From Notolepis coatsorum (Eukaryota; Chordata; Actinopteri; Aulopiformes; Paralepididae): a DNA stretch of 64,000 bases. Each line of letters begins with the position of its first letter. The first letter of the stretch is position 1. Positions 33,181-45,480 of the stretch are shown piece after piece. The position numbers and the translations under genes were made by a program. The notes under the pieces were generated by a model, which had not been told where the DNA came from, did no database searches, and was given only the letters and a program-made list of their open reading frames with translations. Location of the stretch: positions 72,059,520 to 72,123,519 of the forward strand of contig OZ020589.1 in the NCBI GenBank assembly GCA_963971535.1, in the 5' to 3' direction.

Positions 33181-33530
33181 GATTAAACCCTACTGATCAA
33201 TTATGGGTAGTTTACATCATTGGTATATAATTTCATTATTTATTTTTTCCCATTTGACACCGGAAATGCCACTCCGAAAGAGTTAAAAAGGTCCACGCAC
33301 AAATAACATGCACGAGCAAATTAAAAAGCTTATCAAACGCTAACTAGGGCCGTGACGTCACAACAGGAAACGTATGCCTTATGCCCGTCCGGGTCATAGT
33401 ACTACTGGATAATTGGCGCTGGCTAACGTTAGCATTATGTCTACTGTCGTGAACCATTTTAGATCGGGGCATGTAGAGGAGTTTGGGGAACGAGTAAAAT
33501 CATGTGCAGGTCCTCTTCTCAGACCTGTGT
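33181..33530. other. no gene seen
   Basis: Follows the LINE C-terminus. No element was recognised. Confidence 0.4.
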
Positions 33531-33532
33531 GG

Positions 33533-33769
33533 TGGTTCTCTCCTCTTTGTGTGCCCCCGTCCTCGCGGGTGTCCTGCCGGGGAGCTTGTGGACGCGACAA
33601 CAGCGGCGGCCGTAGGGTGTTTGAGCCTGTAGCGTTAGTTAGCTCATAGCTATCGTGTACCACTAGCCTTTACGGGCTCGAGCACCCTACGGCTGCCGCC
33701 GTTGTCGCGTCCATGGGCTCCCCGGCAGGGTACCCGTGGGGACGGGGGTGTACAGAGAGGAGAGAACCA
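33533..33769 (+). other. 100-bp gapless hairpin with G-U-type arm differences
   Basis: Bases 33533-33632 pair with 33769-33670 without any gap, leaving a 37-base loop. Counting position by position gives 83 Watson-Crick pairs, 16 G-T (G-U in RNA) pairs and one A-C mismatch (33602/33700). The core contains GTGGACGCGACAA. Nearly all arm differences keep pairing on a plus-strand RNA. No coding frame accounts for it. It may be a palindromic MITE or a structured RNA precursor. Confidence 0.8.
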
Positions 33770-34320
33770 TTTTGGGTCGGCCGTTCATGCCGGCCAGCGA
33801 GCCGGACGTCGGGATATGTTGTTAGCACAATAGCTACCAAGCTAAGCTATGTTAGCTTCTAACGGTGTATACACAATATGTACAACGACACAATGATTTA
33901 CATTATTACAAATATGGTAACGTGGTTGTGGCTTTTACAAATAGTGGTTCGCTTTAGAGATGGATGGCTATGATCACGGAGCAATCGTGTTGTTAGGTGA
34001 AACAGATACATTTTCATTCGGCTAGTAGTAGCAAGGCTCTCTGCCTGCAGTGCCTGCCACTAGCTGTGTGTGACTCTCAGAGCCCCCTGGTGAGCCCCCT
34101 GGTGCCCTGCACCTCTTGTGACGACATCATTTCGATTACACGCACACGTTATGAACCATTGATTAAAATATCCACGTGCGTGTTGATTGTGTTGGGCAGA
34201 CAAAATGTTTGATAAAAACGCTAAAACTGCGTCAATTTCAATACTTTTTTCCCCCTTCTTCATGAAAGTCACCGTTGGCCTAGTCCACATTGTTTATTGA
34301 ACAAAAATACAACATGAAGG
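33770..34320. other. no gene seen
   Basis: AT-rich, no long frame. GAGCCCCCTGGT occurs twice in a row (about 34080-34104). Confidence 0.4.
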
Positions 34321-34610
34321 TTGGCCTTTAAACAAAATGTCACTTTAAAAAAATGGAAAGTCAGGAGGTACTGTATAGTTTAGATACATTAAGAGTTAAA
34401 ATTGTAAATTGTATATATTGTATAGTAGTGTAGGCTACATAGGAACCAGTTTCTCAGGAACTTAGCATGTCTTTTTTTTATCATGCATATCTTGTGTCTT
34501 ACCTATTTTTTTTTTCTATGCCTATTTTTATTATTGTATTTTGCACAATCAATGCGGGCATGACCACCCGCATTTCACTGTATGCTCTGGTATGTATGTG
34601 ACAAATAAAC
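34321..34610 (+). mobile_element. LINE 3' UTR ending at a hAT insertion
   Basis: Contains CACCCGCATTTCACTGTATG and TATGTATGTGACAAATAAAC, a fish LINE 3' end. The tail resumes after the hAT as CTCTTGATTCTTGATCC (35582-35600). Confidence 0.65.
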
Positions 34611-35581
34611 TAGGGCTGTCAGTTTATCGCGTTAATTAGATTAATTAATTACACAGCTAATTAAGCTGCTAATTTTCAAAATGTTCAGTTGCTATTGCAT
34701 GCACTCATCTGTGTTTCACTTCACACTTGAGTGAATGCTTACCAACTGTAAGTCTGCAACACTACTATCACCGACATCTATGGCCCTTCTAAGGTTTCTC
34801 TCCTCCACACTGCCTGTGGAGCATTTTCCCCTATTGTTAGGTTTTAGTGAGTTTTTCCTTACCTTCGCGTGGGGTATTTCTGGGAGTGCTTGCATTCTTT
34901 AATTTATTTGCATTTATCTTAAATTTTTTGGACCTTATGGTGTTCTTGTTCTGTTCTTGACTTATTGTTATGTTTTCTTCTTGACTTGTTTAAAGAAGAC
35001 CTGTACGGCCCATGGGGACATTAACGTGTGTTGTCGGGCCTTATAAATAAATTTGATTTGATGATTATCGCGTTATGAAAATTAACTAAATTTCTTTTTT
35101 AAAGTCTTTTTTTTATGATTTCTTATTTATTTTTTATGAATCTCATTAATTCCACAATAACGTAGAATAAACATTTACAAACTTTTTTTTTAAATGGTCC
35201 ATTTGCATGTTCTTGGTATCTGATTCTAGGGACATCTATGGATCTCAGGGAATGTATTCCCAGTGTCAGAAATACTTTGTGTGTTACTAGGCTTGAGTAA
35301 ATTGTAATGAACCAAATGAGAATATCAATTAAATTCTTTTTTTTCTTTTTTTGTGTGACTGTGAATAACACCATGGAAAAATTTACCAGACCTGAAAAAT
35401 CTAAGCAAATGAATAAAGGGAAGATGATTAAACAGAAGGTTTTATAGATACAGTACTGAATTCTGCCATCCGGACACATGCAATTTGAAATATGATTATA
35501 GAATATAAAATATCAGGCCTAAAATGGTTATGCGATTAATTAGATAAAAAAAAATTATCGCCTCACAGCACTAAAATAAAC
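34603..35581. mobile_element. hAT-type MITE containing a LINE 3' end
   Basis: The element at 34611-35573 has inverted termini TAGGGCTGT / TAGTGCTGT and an 8-bp duplication AAATAAAC (34603-34610 and 35574-35581). A LINE 3' end (about 34676-35066, ending TTGTCGGGCCTTATAAATAA and TTTGATTTGAT) sits inside it; a minus-strand copy of the same LINE end lies at 37771-38203. Confidence 0.85.
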
Positions 35582-35635
35582 CTCTTGATTCTTGATCCTC
35601 ACAAACGTCTACATGTGCATCATCAAGAGCTTGCT

Positions 35636-35760
35636 GGGGACCCTGATGGAAACAAGACAAACGTCTTTCTCAGGTCTGCATCCCCTTAACAATTGTATGT
35701 ATTGAGCCGTACTGTATTGTACCCATTCTGCAATCTGTTAAATAAAGTTTTCATTCATGC
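35636..35760 (+). mobile_element. family-B LINE 3' end
   Basis: Block GACCCTGATGGAAACAAGAC, TCTTTCTCAGGTCTGCATCC and CTGCAATCTGTTAAATAAAG. Only the terminal 125 bp is present. Confidence 0.85.
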
Positions 35761-35769
35761 TAATGCTGA

Positions 35770-36330
35770 CGGGCTGCATCGCGGTCTGGTACGGGAACTG
35801 AGAGTAGTGGAGGCTGTACAGCACAACACTGGCAACTGCGTCCTGAGCCCTCTCCTCTACTCACTGTACACCTATGGCTGCGTAGCATACAGGAGAGAGG
35901 TTGCGTAGCATACAGGAGAGAGGTTGACAATCTGGCAAGGTGGTGCCAGGAGAACAACCTCTCCCTCAATGTGGAAAAAACTAAAGAGCTGGTCATAGAC
36001 TAAATGAGAGGGGAAGAGAAGCCGGACCCCTTCACCATCGACAAGGCTGCAGTGGAGACTGGAGAGAGTCAGCAGCTTTAAGTTTCTCGGTGTCCACATC
36101 ACCGACAAACTCACCTGGGACGTCCACACTAATCATGTGGTAAAGAAGGTCCAACAACGCCTCTACCACCTCAGGAGGCTTAAGAAGTTTGGCATGACAC
36201 CAAAGATCCTGAAGGCGTTCTACAGAGGGACAACAGAGAGCGTCCTGACGGGGTGCATCACCGCCTGGAGGGGGGAACTGCACCAACCTCAACCTCAGAG
36301 CGCTGAGCTGAGTCGTGAGGACAGCCCAAA
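35770..36330 (+). pseudogene. Rex-like LINE RT, rearranged relic
   Basis: Fragments include [38 protein letters not shown] and the thumb segment KKVQQRLYHLRRLKKFGMTP with TESVLTGCITAW (36137-36290). A block GCGTAGCATACAGGAGAGAG is duplicated (35880-35925). Stops and a missing ADD box mark it as dead. It is the same family as 1-998. Confidence 0.8.
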
Positions 36331-37300
36331 AAATCTGTGGATCTGTGGAGCTTCCCTCCATCTAGGAAATATATGAGAGCCGGTGCATTAAAAAATTTAT
36401 CAAGGACCTTAATCACCCCAACCATGGATGAAGAACAGTTCCCCCCCCCCCCCCCCCCCAAGCCATCAGACTCATCAACAGAGCCCATTGACACCCCCCT
36501 AATACACTTGAGAAACACTGTTGCTGCCGATAAAAACTGTATTGCACATTGCATTTTACACACTGCTCAAATTTGCACATTGCTCATTCCACATCACGCA
36601 ACATACTTTTTTTGGAACTGTACATAGCCATTTTGTTATTTAAATTTTATATAGTCTAATATCTACATCCTGATCTGCACTGCACACTTTTTAGAACTGT
36701 ATATAGTAATCTTTATTTTAGTAAACTTATTTTATTCTATGCTAAATTTATTGTATTGCACTGCATACTTTTTAGAACTGTATATGGTCATCTTTATTTT
36801 AGTCATCTTATTTTATTCTATGCTAAATGTATTGTATTTTTATTATTGGAAGCTGCTATGGTCGAGGGACCACAATAAATATAATTTCACTGTTCTTGCT
36901 GTAAAGTACTGAAATAAGTGACAATAAAGGAACCTGAATCTGAACAGACTCCCGGTCATTCAGGACATCTTTCCCCAGCGGTGTCTGTGAAAGGCACACA
37001 GTATCATTAAAGACCACAGGCACCCTGCACTCAGACTGTTGTCCCTGTTACTGTCTGGCAGACTATACAACAGCAGGGCTGGACATACCACCAGACTCAA
37101 GTACAGTTTTTACTACCAGGCCATGGGCTTCTCAACTCAACTAAATACAGTATATTACCACTGTGCATATCTGCGTATCTGCTGTCTGCACTGTTTACAG
37201 TACATACAAATGCAACATCAACTATGACTGCTGTGGAAGCTGGACTGCTACATGGCCAATGTGCACAACTGACGCTTGTCACTTTAACTTTTTCACACAA
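36331..37300 (+). mobile_element. LINE C-terminal and 3' UTR fragments
   Basis: 36331-36960 is a LINE 3' UTR with a poly-C run (36442-36459), two similar blocks around TTTTTAGAACTGTATAT, and a GAACCTGAATCTGAAC tail. 36947-37130 encodes another C-terminal piece (LLSGRLYNSRAG, then TTRLKYSFYYQA). No intact gene. Confidence 0.65.
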
Positions 37301-37585
37301 TCCACAATCACAAAAAAGAAAATGTATGAAAAAGTGTCATATTCTATTTATCTCATTCCATTCTCCCATATCCCATGCCAATACCGCAATACTGTATAGT
37401 ATACACTTGTCACTTTCACACGTCTTTACAAAATATATATTTATTCAAATATATATATTATATATTTATATGACTAGTGCTCTAATGGGCCAACAATGTG
37501 TCTTGACCAACACATTTCAATGTACCGTTGACCTTGTGTTAACAGACAGAAAGAGACAGAGAGACAGAGAGGGAGAGAGAGAGAG

Positions 37586-39020
37586 TGATTGATTTGTTGA
37601 TTGAAAATTGTATTAACAGATTGCATAATGGGTAGCCTACAATACAGTACGGCTCAATACATACAATTGTTAAGGGGATGCAGACCAGAGAAAGATTTTC
37701 ATCTTGTTTACATCAGGGTCCCCCATTTTCAATTTATAACATTTATGACATACACAACATACAGATATACAGATCAAATCAAATACAATTTATTTGTAAG
37801 GCCCGACAACACACGTTAATGTCCCCATGGGCCGGACACGTCTTCTTTAAGCAAGTCAAGAAGAAACATCACAATAAATCAAGAACAAAACAAAAACACC
37901 ATAAAGTCCAAAACAAATTTAATAAAGGAAATAAATGAATGCAACACATACCCCACGCGAAGGTAAGGAAAAACTCACTAAAACCTAGCAATAGGAAAAA
38001 ATGCACCACAGGCAATGTGGAGGAGAGAAACCTTAGAAGGGCCGTTCAAGGGGGGATCTCCCTTCTTAGATGTCGGTGATAGTAGTGTTGCAATAAAACA
38101 GGTGAACAGTTGGTAAGCATGCACTCATATGTGTAATGAAACACAGATAAGTGCATGCAATAGCAACTGAACATTTATAAATATTTTTAAATAGAGCTGA
38201 TGGCGTACAGTACTGTTACATCCAGACATGTATGACATACAAGATATACAAATATACAGTACTGTTTATTTACAGACAGATTTTCTAAAAGAGAATATAT
38301 ACATTTGAGGGGGAGGAAACTGTACATTGGGGGGGGGGGGGGGGGGGGGGGTGTTGGACATTTACCGGGGCCAGTTTAGAATCGCAGCCTCCCGTAGGTG
38401 GTTTTGAGCGGTAGGAGCAGTTTTGAAGGTGGGTAGGGATCCACATTATTTTACGGCTGAGGGTAATTGCAAAACGTTTTTAGTCCCTTGTTTGAGCCAA
38501 ATCTGGGTTGAACATGATTTGTGGAACTCCCTCTGGTGTTATGGTCGTGGTATTCACTGACCTTTGGGAAGTATTTCGACATGTACATGGGTACCTTAGT
38601 GGTGTAGTGTATCTTGTAGACCAGGCCCATTGCAAGTTGCTGTACTCTGTCGTCTACTCTAAGTCATCCTAGGTTGTCAAAATGGGCAGGGGTGAGGTGG
38701 GTTCTAGGAGTAAGGTCAAGCAGTAGTCTGACCAGTTTGTTTTGTGATGTTTGTAATCTTGTTTTTAGTGCCTTTGAGGTGATTTAGTCGTAGTACCCTT
38801 GAATAGTCATAGTACCCTTGAATGAGTGCTCCTGTTAGAGTTTTCAGGGTATCTTGTTTACCATAGAGGAGATCTGGTACAAGAATCTTGTTCGTTGGTT
38901 GACTTTTTTGATTACATTGGTTGCCATTTTGTCACAGGAAAGATTTGCCTCTAGGATGGAACACAGGTATGTAATTTCATCTTTCCTTGTGACAATATTG
39001 TCACCCACTGTAACAGAGAA
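37586..39020 (-). mobile_element. family-B LINE 3' half, split by another LINE end
   Basis: Minus-strand family-B sequence at 37586-37770 (3' UTR with tail) and 38204-39020 (UTR and C-terminal coding, [14 protein letters not shown] region). A second minus-strand LINE 3' end (37771-38203, with AAGGCCCGACAACACACG) interrupts it. A G run lies at 38329-38351. The coding part has several indels. Confidence 0.8.
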
Positions 39021-39124
39021 GAGTGAGAGAGAGCAAGAGTGAGAGAGAGAAACAGAGTGAGAGCAAGCAAGAGAGAGAGATAGACAGAGTAGAGAGAGCA
39101 AGAGTGAGTGAGAGAGAGAGAGAG

Positions 39125-39215
<91 letters not shown>
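39013..39215. repeat. GA microsatellite
   Basis: About 200 bp of GA repeats, pure from about 39118 to 39214, immature at the left end. It directly abuts the 5' end of the family-B fragment. Confidence 0.95.
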
Positions 39216-39219
<4 letters not shown>

Positions 39220-40992
39220 CTGGCTCAGACAGCAGAAGCCTGTCTGCCTTCCATATTCCTCCTCCTCTGCTGCTGTTATCCCAGGCCTCATTATCCAAAG
39301 CCACTGGCAGTCACCAGCCAGAGACACACAGATCCAGTGCTAACCCTCGCCCAATCCTCTCTCAATAGGCCCATGGCGTCTTCATTATGTGCTCAGCAAA
39401 CTGATAGTATATCACTGTCCGTGGGGGGGGGGGGCTCATGAATACCTTATTCTGCAAAAAAAGGAGTTTGAAGGAGTGCTCCCGAGAGACACAGAGAATC
39501 TTCTTTTTTTCTCTCTCTCACTCTCTCTCTGGGTTTCTCTCTCCTCTCTCTCTCTCTATCTCTCTCTCTTCCTCGGCCCAGATATTTCAAACATTTAATT
39601 GCCACATGCCATGTAGAAGACCTTTGATCAGATTTGCGGAGCAACAGATTATCATGCAAGTCATCCGACATAGCCGGAAGCTCCTGCCATCACCAGCGGG
39701 TTTGGAGCCTGGCTGGTGGATTGGAAATCACGCTGACAAACTGACCACGCAGCCATGGTTGTTTGAACTATACATTACAAACACGTACACCTGGGTCTGT
39801 ACAGATTCAAAGCTCTAGTGTTTACAGTGGATCAAAAGGTATATCTAGGCTGTGGCTCAGGGGCCTCTTCTCCCTGGCAGTGTTCAAGGGCAGCTTCTTT
39901 CTGTTGCCTTGATGTATATTGTAGATCTTGATACCTTGCTCCCTCAGACCCTTTGCATTAGATTCTCATTAGATTGCATTGGATCTCCTTCTGACAGTGT
40001 TATGCCTGCCTGTGTGTGTTTGCAATCTCTCTCTCTCTCTCTCCCCCCTCTCTCTCTCTCTGTGCATATCTCCCTCCTTTGAAGTCATGTGTTTTCAACA
40101 GCCTGAGCTCCAACACTTGTTATTAAGAGAGGAATGCTCCCTCCCGTCTCCTCCTCTATCTCATCTCGCTCAGGGATTCAAAGGGAATCACTCCATCACG
40201 CGTTGATCAAAATCCCTGTGGTGAAAACAAAACAAAAGTGAGAGACGTTGATATGACGTAAGCTCCCGGTGTCACCGTGGCAACTAAAAGCATCACAGCC
40301 CTCTTCATTAGCCACTAATTACATCTTCTGTGTGAGAGAGAGAGGGAGAGAGTGAGACTGCTCCTTTTATGCAACACTAATTAATGGATACTTCAGAGAA
40401 GGGAGAAAATAACAATCTCAGCACCGCAGTGACTCCAGAGTGGGATTAACGCAGCCGCCACATAATGACACATTTATCTGCACTTCTTCACAACAATGCC
40501 ATTTTAAAGTAATTTTTAAGTAATTTGCACTCGTAACTTGACTGCTCATAGAAAATATTTAAGAAGGAATCAATAGCGACTGCACAACATTTCAGGGGAC
40601 CATTCATCAAGTGCTGATTCCTTTTTTTTTAAGTGAAATGCTCCAACTCAGAATCAATACACTATCACATGTCAGAGAATGAACAGAATAGCCGTTTGCA
40701 CTAACAGGATCTCCAGACTGCGTGCTGTGATGACTAGGTGTAATGGAGGCGGTCATGATAAAGTTACGCTCATTTACTGACTCCATTTTCTCATCTTTGA
40801 CCATTATATCCTCAGCTAACATCCATTTCTCCCCCGCTCTAAGGTCACATGTTGTCAGGTCATTTACAACCTGCTATAAAAGCTGATTAAAAAAGCGTAA
40901 TAACCCCTGCCGCTGCAGTTTAACATGTGCATCCCCTATTTACCCTGCACTTTACACTTTGAAGGGGTGTCACTTGGGCATTCCTCTACACA
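39216..40992. other. unique sequence, possible regulatory region
   Basis: No LINE or DNA transposon is recognised here and no coding exon is convincing. TC tracts lie at 39512-39570 and 40028-40065. A stretch at 40180-40560 is rich in homeobox-type cores (CATTAGCCACTAATTACATC, CACTAATTAATGG) and contains the CRE-like and X-box motifs listed separately. Confidence 0.45.
40254..40284. promoter_or_regulatory. CRE-like site and RFX X-box
   Basis: TGACGTAA (40254-40261) is a CREB/ATF-type site. GTCACCGTGGCAAC (40271-40284) matches the RFX X-box consensus GTNRCC-N2-RGYAAC fully. The role is inferred from motif match alone. Confidence 0.4.
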
Positions 40993-40993
40993 C

Positions 40994-41461
40994 AGTGGTG
41001 GAAGACGTACACAGTTCCTTTGCTTAAGTAAGAGAAGAAATACACAGATAAAATAGTACTCTGGTACTAAGTAAAAGTAGAAAAGTATTTGATATTGAAT
41101 GTACTATCAAATACGTATCAGTATAAGTATTAAAAGTAAAAGTACATAATATGATGTTCTTGTATTCCAGTGCTTGGGAGCATTCAACCTCTAAAAGTTA
41201 TGTTAAAGTGCTATGTGGTCCAGTTGAAGTTGTCTGGCTTCAAATTGAAAGTAGGCTACATCATCTTCATCTACATTATGTTTTGTCTTGTATGCAAAAA
41301 AAACATTCCCCCCCATATTTAAATAACTAGTAACTAACGGGTTCAGATAAAGGGAGAGGAGTAAAAAGTACAATATTTGCTCTGAAATGTAGTGTAATAA
41401 AAGTACCTCAAAGGTGCAAGCACCTCAAAACTTTATTCAAGTGTGGTACTTTCCACCACTA
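40994..41461. mobile_element. MITE with AGTGGTGGAA termini
   Basis: Starts AGTGGTGGAAGACGTAC and ends as the inverse TTCCACCACT. The interior is rich in AAGTAAAAGTA motifs. Such short elements are very common in fish. No clear target duplication was seen. Confidence 0.7.
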
Positions 41462-42510
41462 AAAGCGTATACAAGAATCACTTTGCCTACTGTTCTAATT
41501 CTACCCTTGAAATCTGTGTGTTATTGTGCAAGAGTGAGCCCCAGGGTAAAGCAAGTAGGAATGGGGACAGAGATTAGCATACGGTAAGATAACAGCATGT
41601 TAATGATTTATTTATTCATTATAGTACATTTGTACTAAATGACTCCAATTGTGAAATAGGTAAAAAGGGTGTAGAATTGAGCTGGAGATTATGACAACAG
41701 CATGTTAATGAATATTCAGTTGTTAGGGTATATACTAAATGATTCTGCCAATGAAGTAGGCCATTAATGTTGTGATTTCCAATAAGATAATAATAGCTTG
41801 GATACTGTTGTAGACTTGACAAGAGTCGTTTCTAATTTCCAAGTTGGAGACCCCCCCCCCTCTGAGGTAAGGTATGATCACGATGAAGGCATAATAACAT
41901 AGCTGTCTGGGGAATCACTGCAATATTTTGTAGATGGTAGACGTAATTAGTGTCTCCATTAAATCTCTACAGTCTTTCTTGCTAACCCACATCCTGCTCT
42001 TTACAGCTGTGCAGCATCAGCAACATCAGGTATACATGTGAAGCTGATGGTGTAAATAATAAAGGTTCAGCATTAGTAAATGTAATATAATGGACTATTT
42101 CAATTATGTTTTCAGTTGCTAGGAAACAACATTGTTATTCCAGTTTAAGTCTAAAATGCCATGCTAACATCTGAGGTGCACTTATTTTCCTGCCCCCCCC
42201 CTAAAGAAAAGCTACTCTATTGCACCTTAATATGGTATCTGAAAAGGAAGAAGAGGGATACTGAATTATACCGCAATGGCAAGCTAAAACTAGTATCCTT
42301 TAGGGCTAATATGTCAGCAAAATGGTGGACTCTCGGAAAATGGGGATTGCAGACCTGCTGATTTCGCTCTAGGATATTGGGGGTTCAGTTATGTCCTGCT
42401 ACTGCAGACCTGTCAGAACTCTGCCTGCGGCATTCTCCTCTTCAGTTGTACTGTCCCCTGGCCAAACCACACAGACAACCACACACAACAATGAGCATGC
42501 ATGCATACAA
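41462..42510. other. no gene seen
   Basis: AT-rich unique sequence. A degenerate roughly 100-bp duplication starts with ACAGCATGTTAATGA at about 41591 and 41698. Confidence 0.4.
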
Positions 42511-42628
<118 letters not shown>

Positions 42629-42671
42629 AGCATGCATGCATACACATACAGTGCATACAAGCAATCTCTCT

Positions 42672-43010
42672 CACACACACACAAACCTGAGTACATACAC
42701 ACAAGCATGCACAAACACACACACAAACCTGAGTACATACACACAAGCATGCTCAAACACACACACAAACCTGAGTACATACACACAACAAGTATGCTCA
42801 AACACATGCACACACACACACCTGAGTACATACACACAAGCATGCTCAAACACACACACACACACACACACACACGCTTGAGTACATACACACAAGCATG
42901 CTCAAACACACACACACCTGAGTACATACACACAAGCATGCTCAAACACACACACATACAAACCAGAGTATACACACAAGCATGCTCAAACACACTCACA
43001 CACACATAAA
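42672..43010. repeat. CA-rich minisatellite, about 8 units
   Basis: Units of about 38-48 bp built on ACCTGAGTACATACACACAA and GCATGCTCAAACACAC, with length variation in the CA part. Long frames here are low-complexity artefacts. Confidence 0.9.
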
Positions 43011-43170
43011 CATGTGCATAACCACACAAAAAAGAATGCTCACACACAGACACCATGCATGCATATGCACAATGCCGTACTCACAAAAAGCATGACCACG
43101 CACACACATATACACACACAAGCACTGGTACACACGCTGCACACACACTCTATTACTTACTGTATATGTT

Positions 43171-45394
43171 AAACAATAACTACAATACAATAACTAAATT
43201 GTAAACGCCTCCAATTTCAGTGACACATTCACAAACTCAAAACACTGCACCCTTGCTCTTGCCATGTTGCCCCTCCCGCCCACACAGTCCACTTGGGCAC
43301 AAAATATCGACCGCATAATTAAAACCTGAGGAGGATGGCAATACGTATGCAGATGTGTTGACTCATTCCCTACACAAACAAACACACAGATTCACACACC
43401 TACCCAAGCGCTACTCAAGTGAGACAGGTGGTGCTGGATTGCCAAAATGTGTCTGTGTGCGAGTAAGTGTGTGTGTGTGTGTGTGTGTGAGTGAGTGCCC
43501 TCACCACGGCGGTGTGTCCTGGCATCCTCCTCATCCTGCCTCCTACGCACACTAGCGCTGTGCAGATGGGCTCTGTTGTGTGGTGGCGAGTCTGCACACT
43601 CATTTATACAACCGTCCACACTGACAACACACCCCTCTTCATGCCTCGTTCCACCTCTCACATGCTCCACATCAGGCACTGAAGCTGGGAGTGGGTTTAC
43701 ACAATAAAGTACCTTGGATTATGCCATCCGTTTAGAGTAGCTCAATTGTCACTTAGTTCAGTGTTTCTGTCTTTCTTCTCAGACGCAAAGTTTTGTCTTT
43801 CCATTTTGGTTTCCATCCAAGGACCTGTACTACTATCATATCTACATAATCACTAAACGGAGCACGGACTACTTGGTATAATACTCCCAAAGATTGGCAA
43901 CGGGACCCTCACCTGAGCTTGATGAACAATGGTCTACTTGACAGGGCAAACACAAAGGAGTATCAACATCATTTAAACATGACCATTTGGATCAGGGGTC
44001 TCCCAAACCTTTTATTTTTTGTGACAACCAATCATGTAAATCTCAACGGTTGACCATCATAAGCCCTAGCCCCTCAACTTAATACCAAATGTGGGATGTT
44101 TGAATTATTATCTACATCCCCGTTAGCTACTGGCATGTTTGATTTAAAATAGTGTTCCGTCGACATTACTACAACACACAATTGCAACCCATCAAAGAGC
44201 TTGATTTCTACCTCATAGTTTGTGATGGAACATTTTAGAAAATGCCTGAGCAGGCCAGGAGCCTCTGGTTGGTGACCTCTGAACCTAATGTAATAACAAG
44301 AGAAGGTGACCACATTGAGGGCATTTTGGATTCATGTTGGTGCCAAGAAGCAGAGTGGGTTCATTCATTAAAAAGCAGGTCACTATGAACCAGACTAACC
44401 CCTGAAGCCCCATGCTGTCCATAGATCCATGATCATCTCTTGCTCCACATGTTAAACCCCTGGGGGAGGGGTTTGTAGACGGTACAGGCGTGATGACACA
44501 TGGCAGTCTTGCCCTCTGCAGCTTATAAGGAAGGTCAGTGGTGTCGAAGAACTGCAAGGCCATCGTCATGGATTTCAAATCGGGGAGGAATTCCATAGGA
44601 TCACATTATCACAGCAGAAGACCACGGCAGACAGTGTGTGTGTGTGTGTGTGTGTGTGGGGGTGGGTCCGCTGTGTGATTAGAATGCCAGGCATACCTCT
44701 GTGGAGCGATACGACGAGCCGGCATTGTGGGAGACGGGGGAATATTAATGTTTGAGCCGTCACGTACATCTGTCCTCAGGACCAGCCCTTTGTAACTCGT
44801 CTCGTTGTGAAATTCTCCATCAGATGTGATGTGACCCTCTTATTTGGTTTGAGCCCAATCCAGTAACTCATTCAAATGGCCAATTAAGGCGACGACGAAC
44901 CTGGCATTTCAATCGTTTTTTTTTCTACAACTGCCGATTTGGAGCTAAATGAGTCCAAAAGGAGAGAAAGGTCAGACCTGTCACACTAACACATACACAC
45001 TGTTTCTTACAGCCACAAGGGAGTCGGGAGCTGCTTGACCGCGCAAACCTCACAGACTTCAAGTGTTTGTACAGAGGACAACCTTGATGAATGCCCCATG
45101 TCAACACCGAGCCCCCCCCCCCCCCCCCCCACCCTAGAGAAGCAAAGCCATTTAGCTCTAACCATGTGCGTGCAAGGATCAATAGTGAGCTACAGTACGT
45201 CACTCTGGCCAGCCAGGATCTACCATCCCTCTTTACTGTTAAGCTACAACAATGGCTCAAACGAGGGTGGAGGTTACCCAGCCTGTTACCCAGGGCTGTA
45301 CAATCCTAGACATTTTGGTGATTTCACATGGTGGGAATTGTTTCCAGATTCCCAGCTTCAAAAACAGCAAGACAGCCTTTTGTCACAAATATGA
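43171..45394. other. mostly unique sequence with TG microsatellites
   Basis: TG repeats at 43468-43490 and 44636-44658, a C run at 45113-45131. No exon is supported. 43993-44282 begins CAGGGGTCTCCCAAACC and ends GGTTGGTGACCTCTG, which resembles decayed hAT termini, but no 8-bp duplication is visible. Confidence 0.45.
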
Positions 45395-45480
45395 CATTGA
45401 TTGATTGATTGATTGATTGAAAACTTTATTAACAGATTGCAGAATGGGTACAATACAGTACGGCTCAATACAAACAATTG

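Noticed and set aside
42672..43010. CRISPR-like spacing of repeated units
   Set aside because: Units are contiguous and vary in length with no unique spacers, in an animal genome. It is a minisatellite. The same applies to 27239-27900 and 61031-61282.
43993..44282. Possible hAT element
   Set aside because: Termini resemble hAT ends, but no 8-bp target duplication matches, so it is mentioned only as a possibility.
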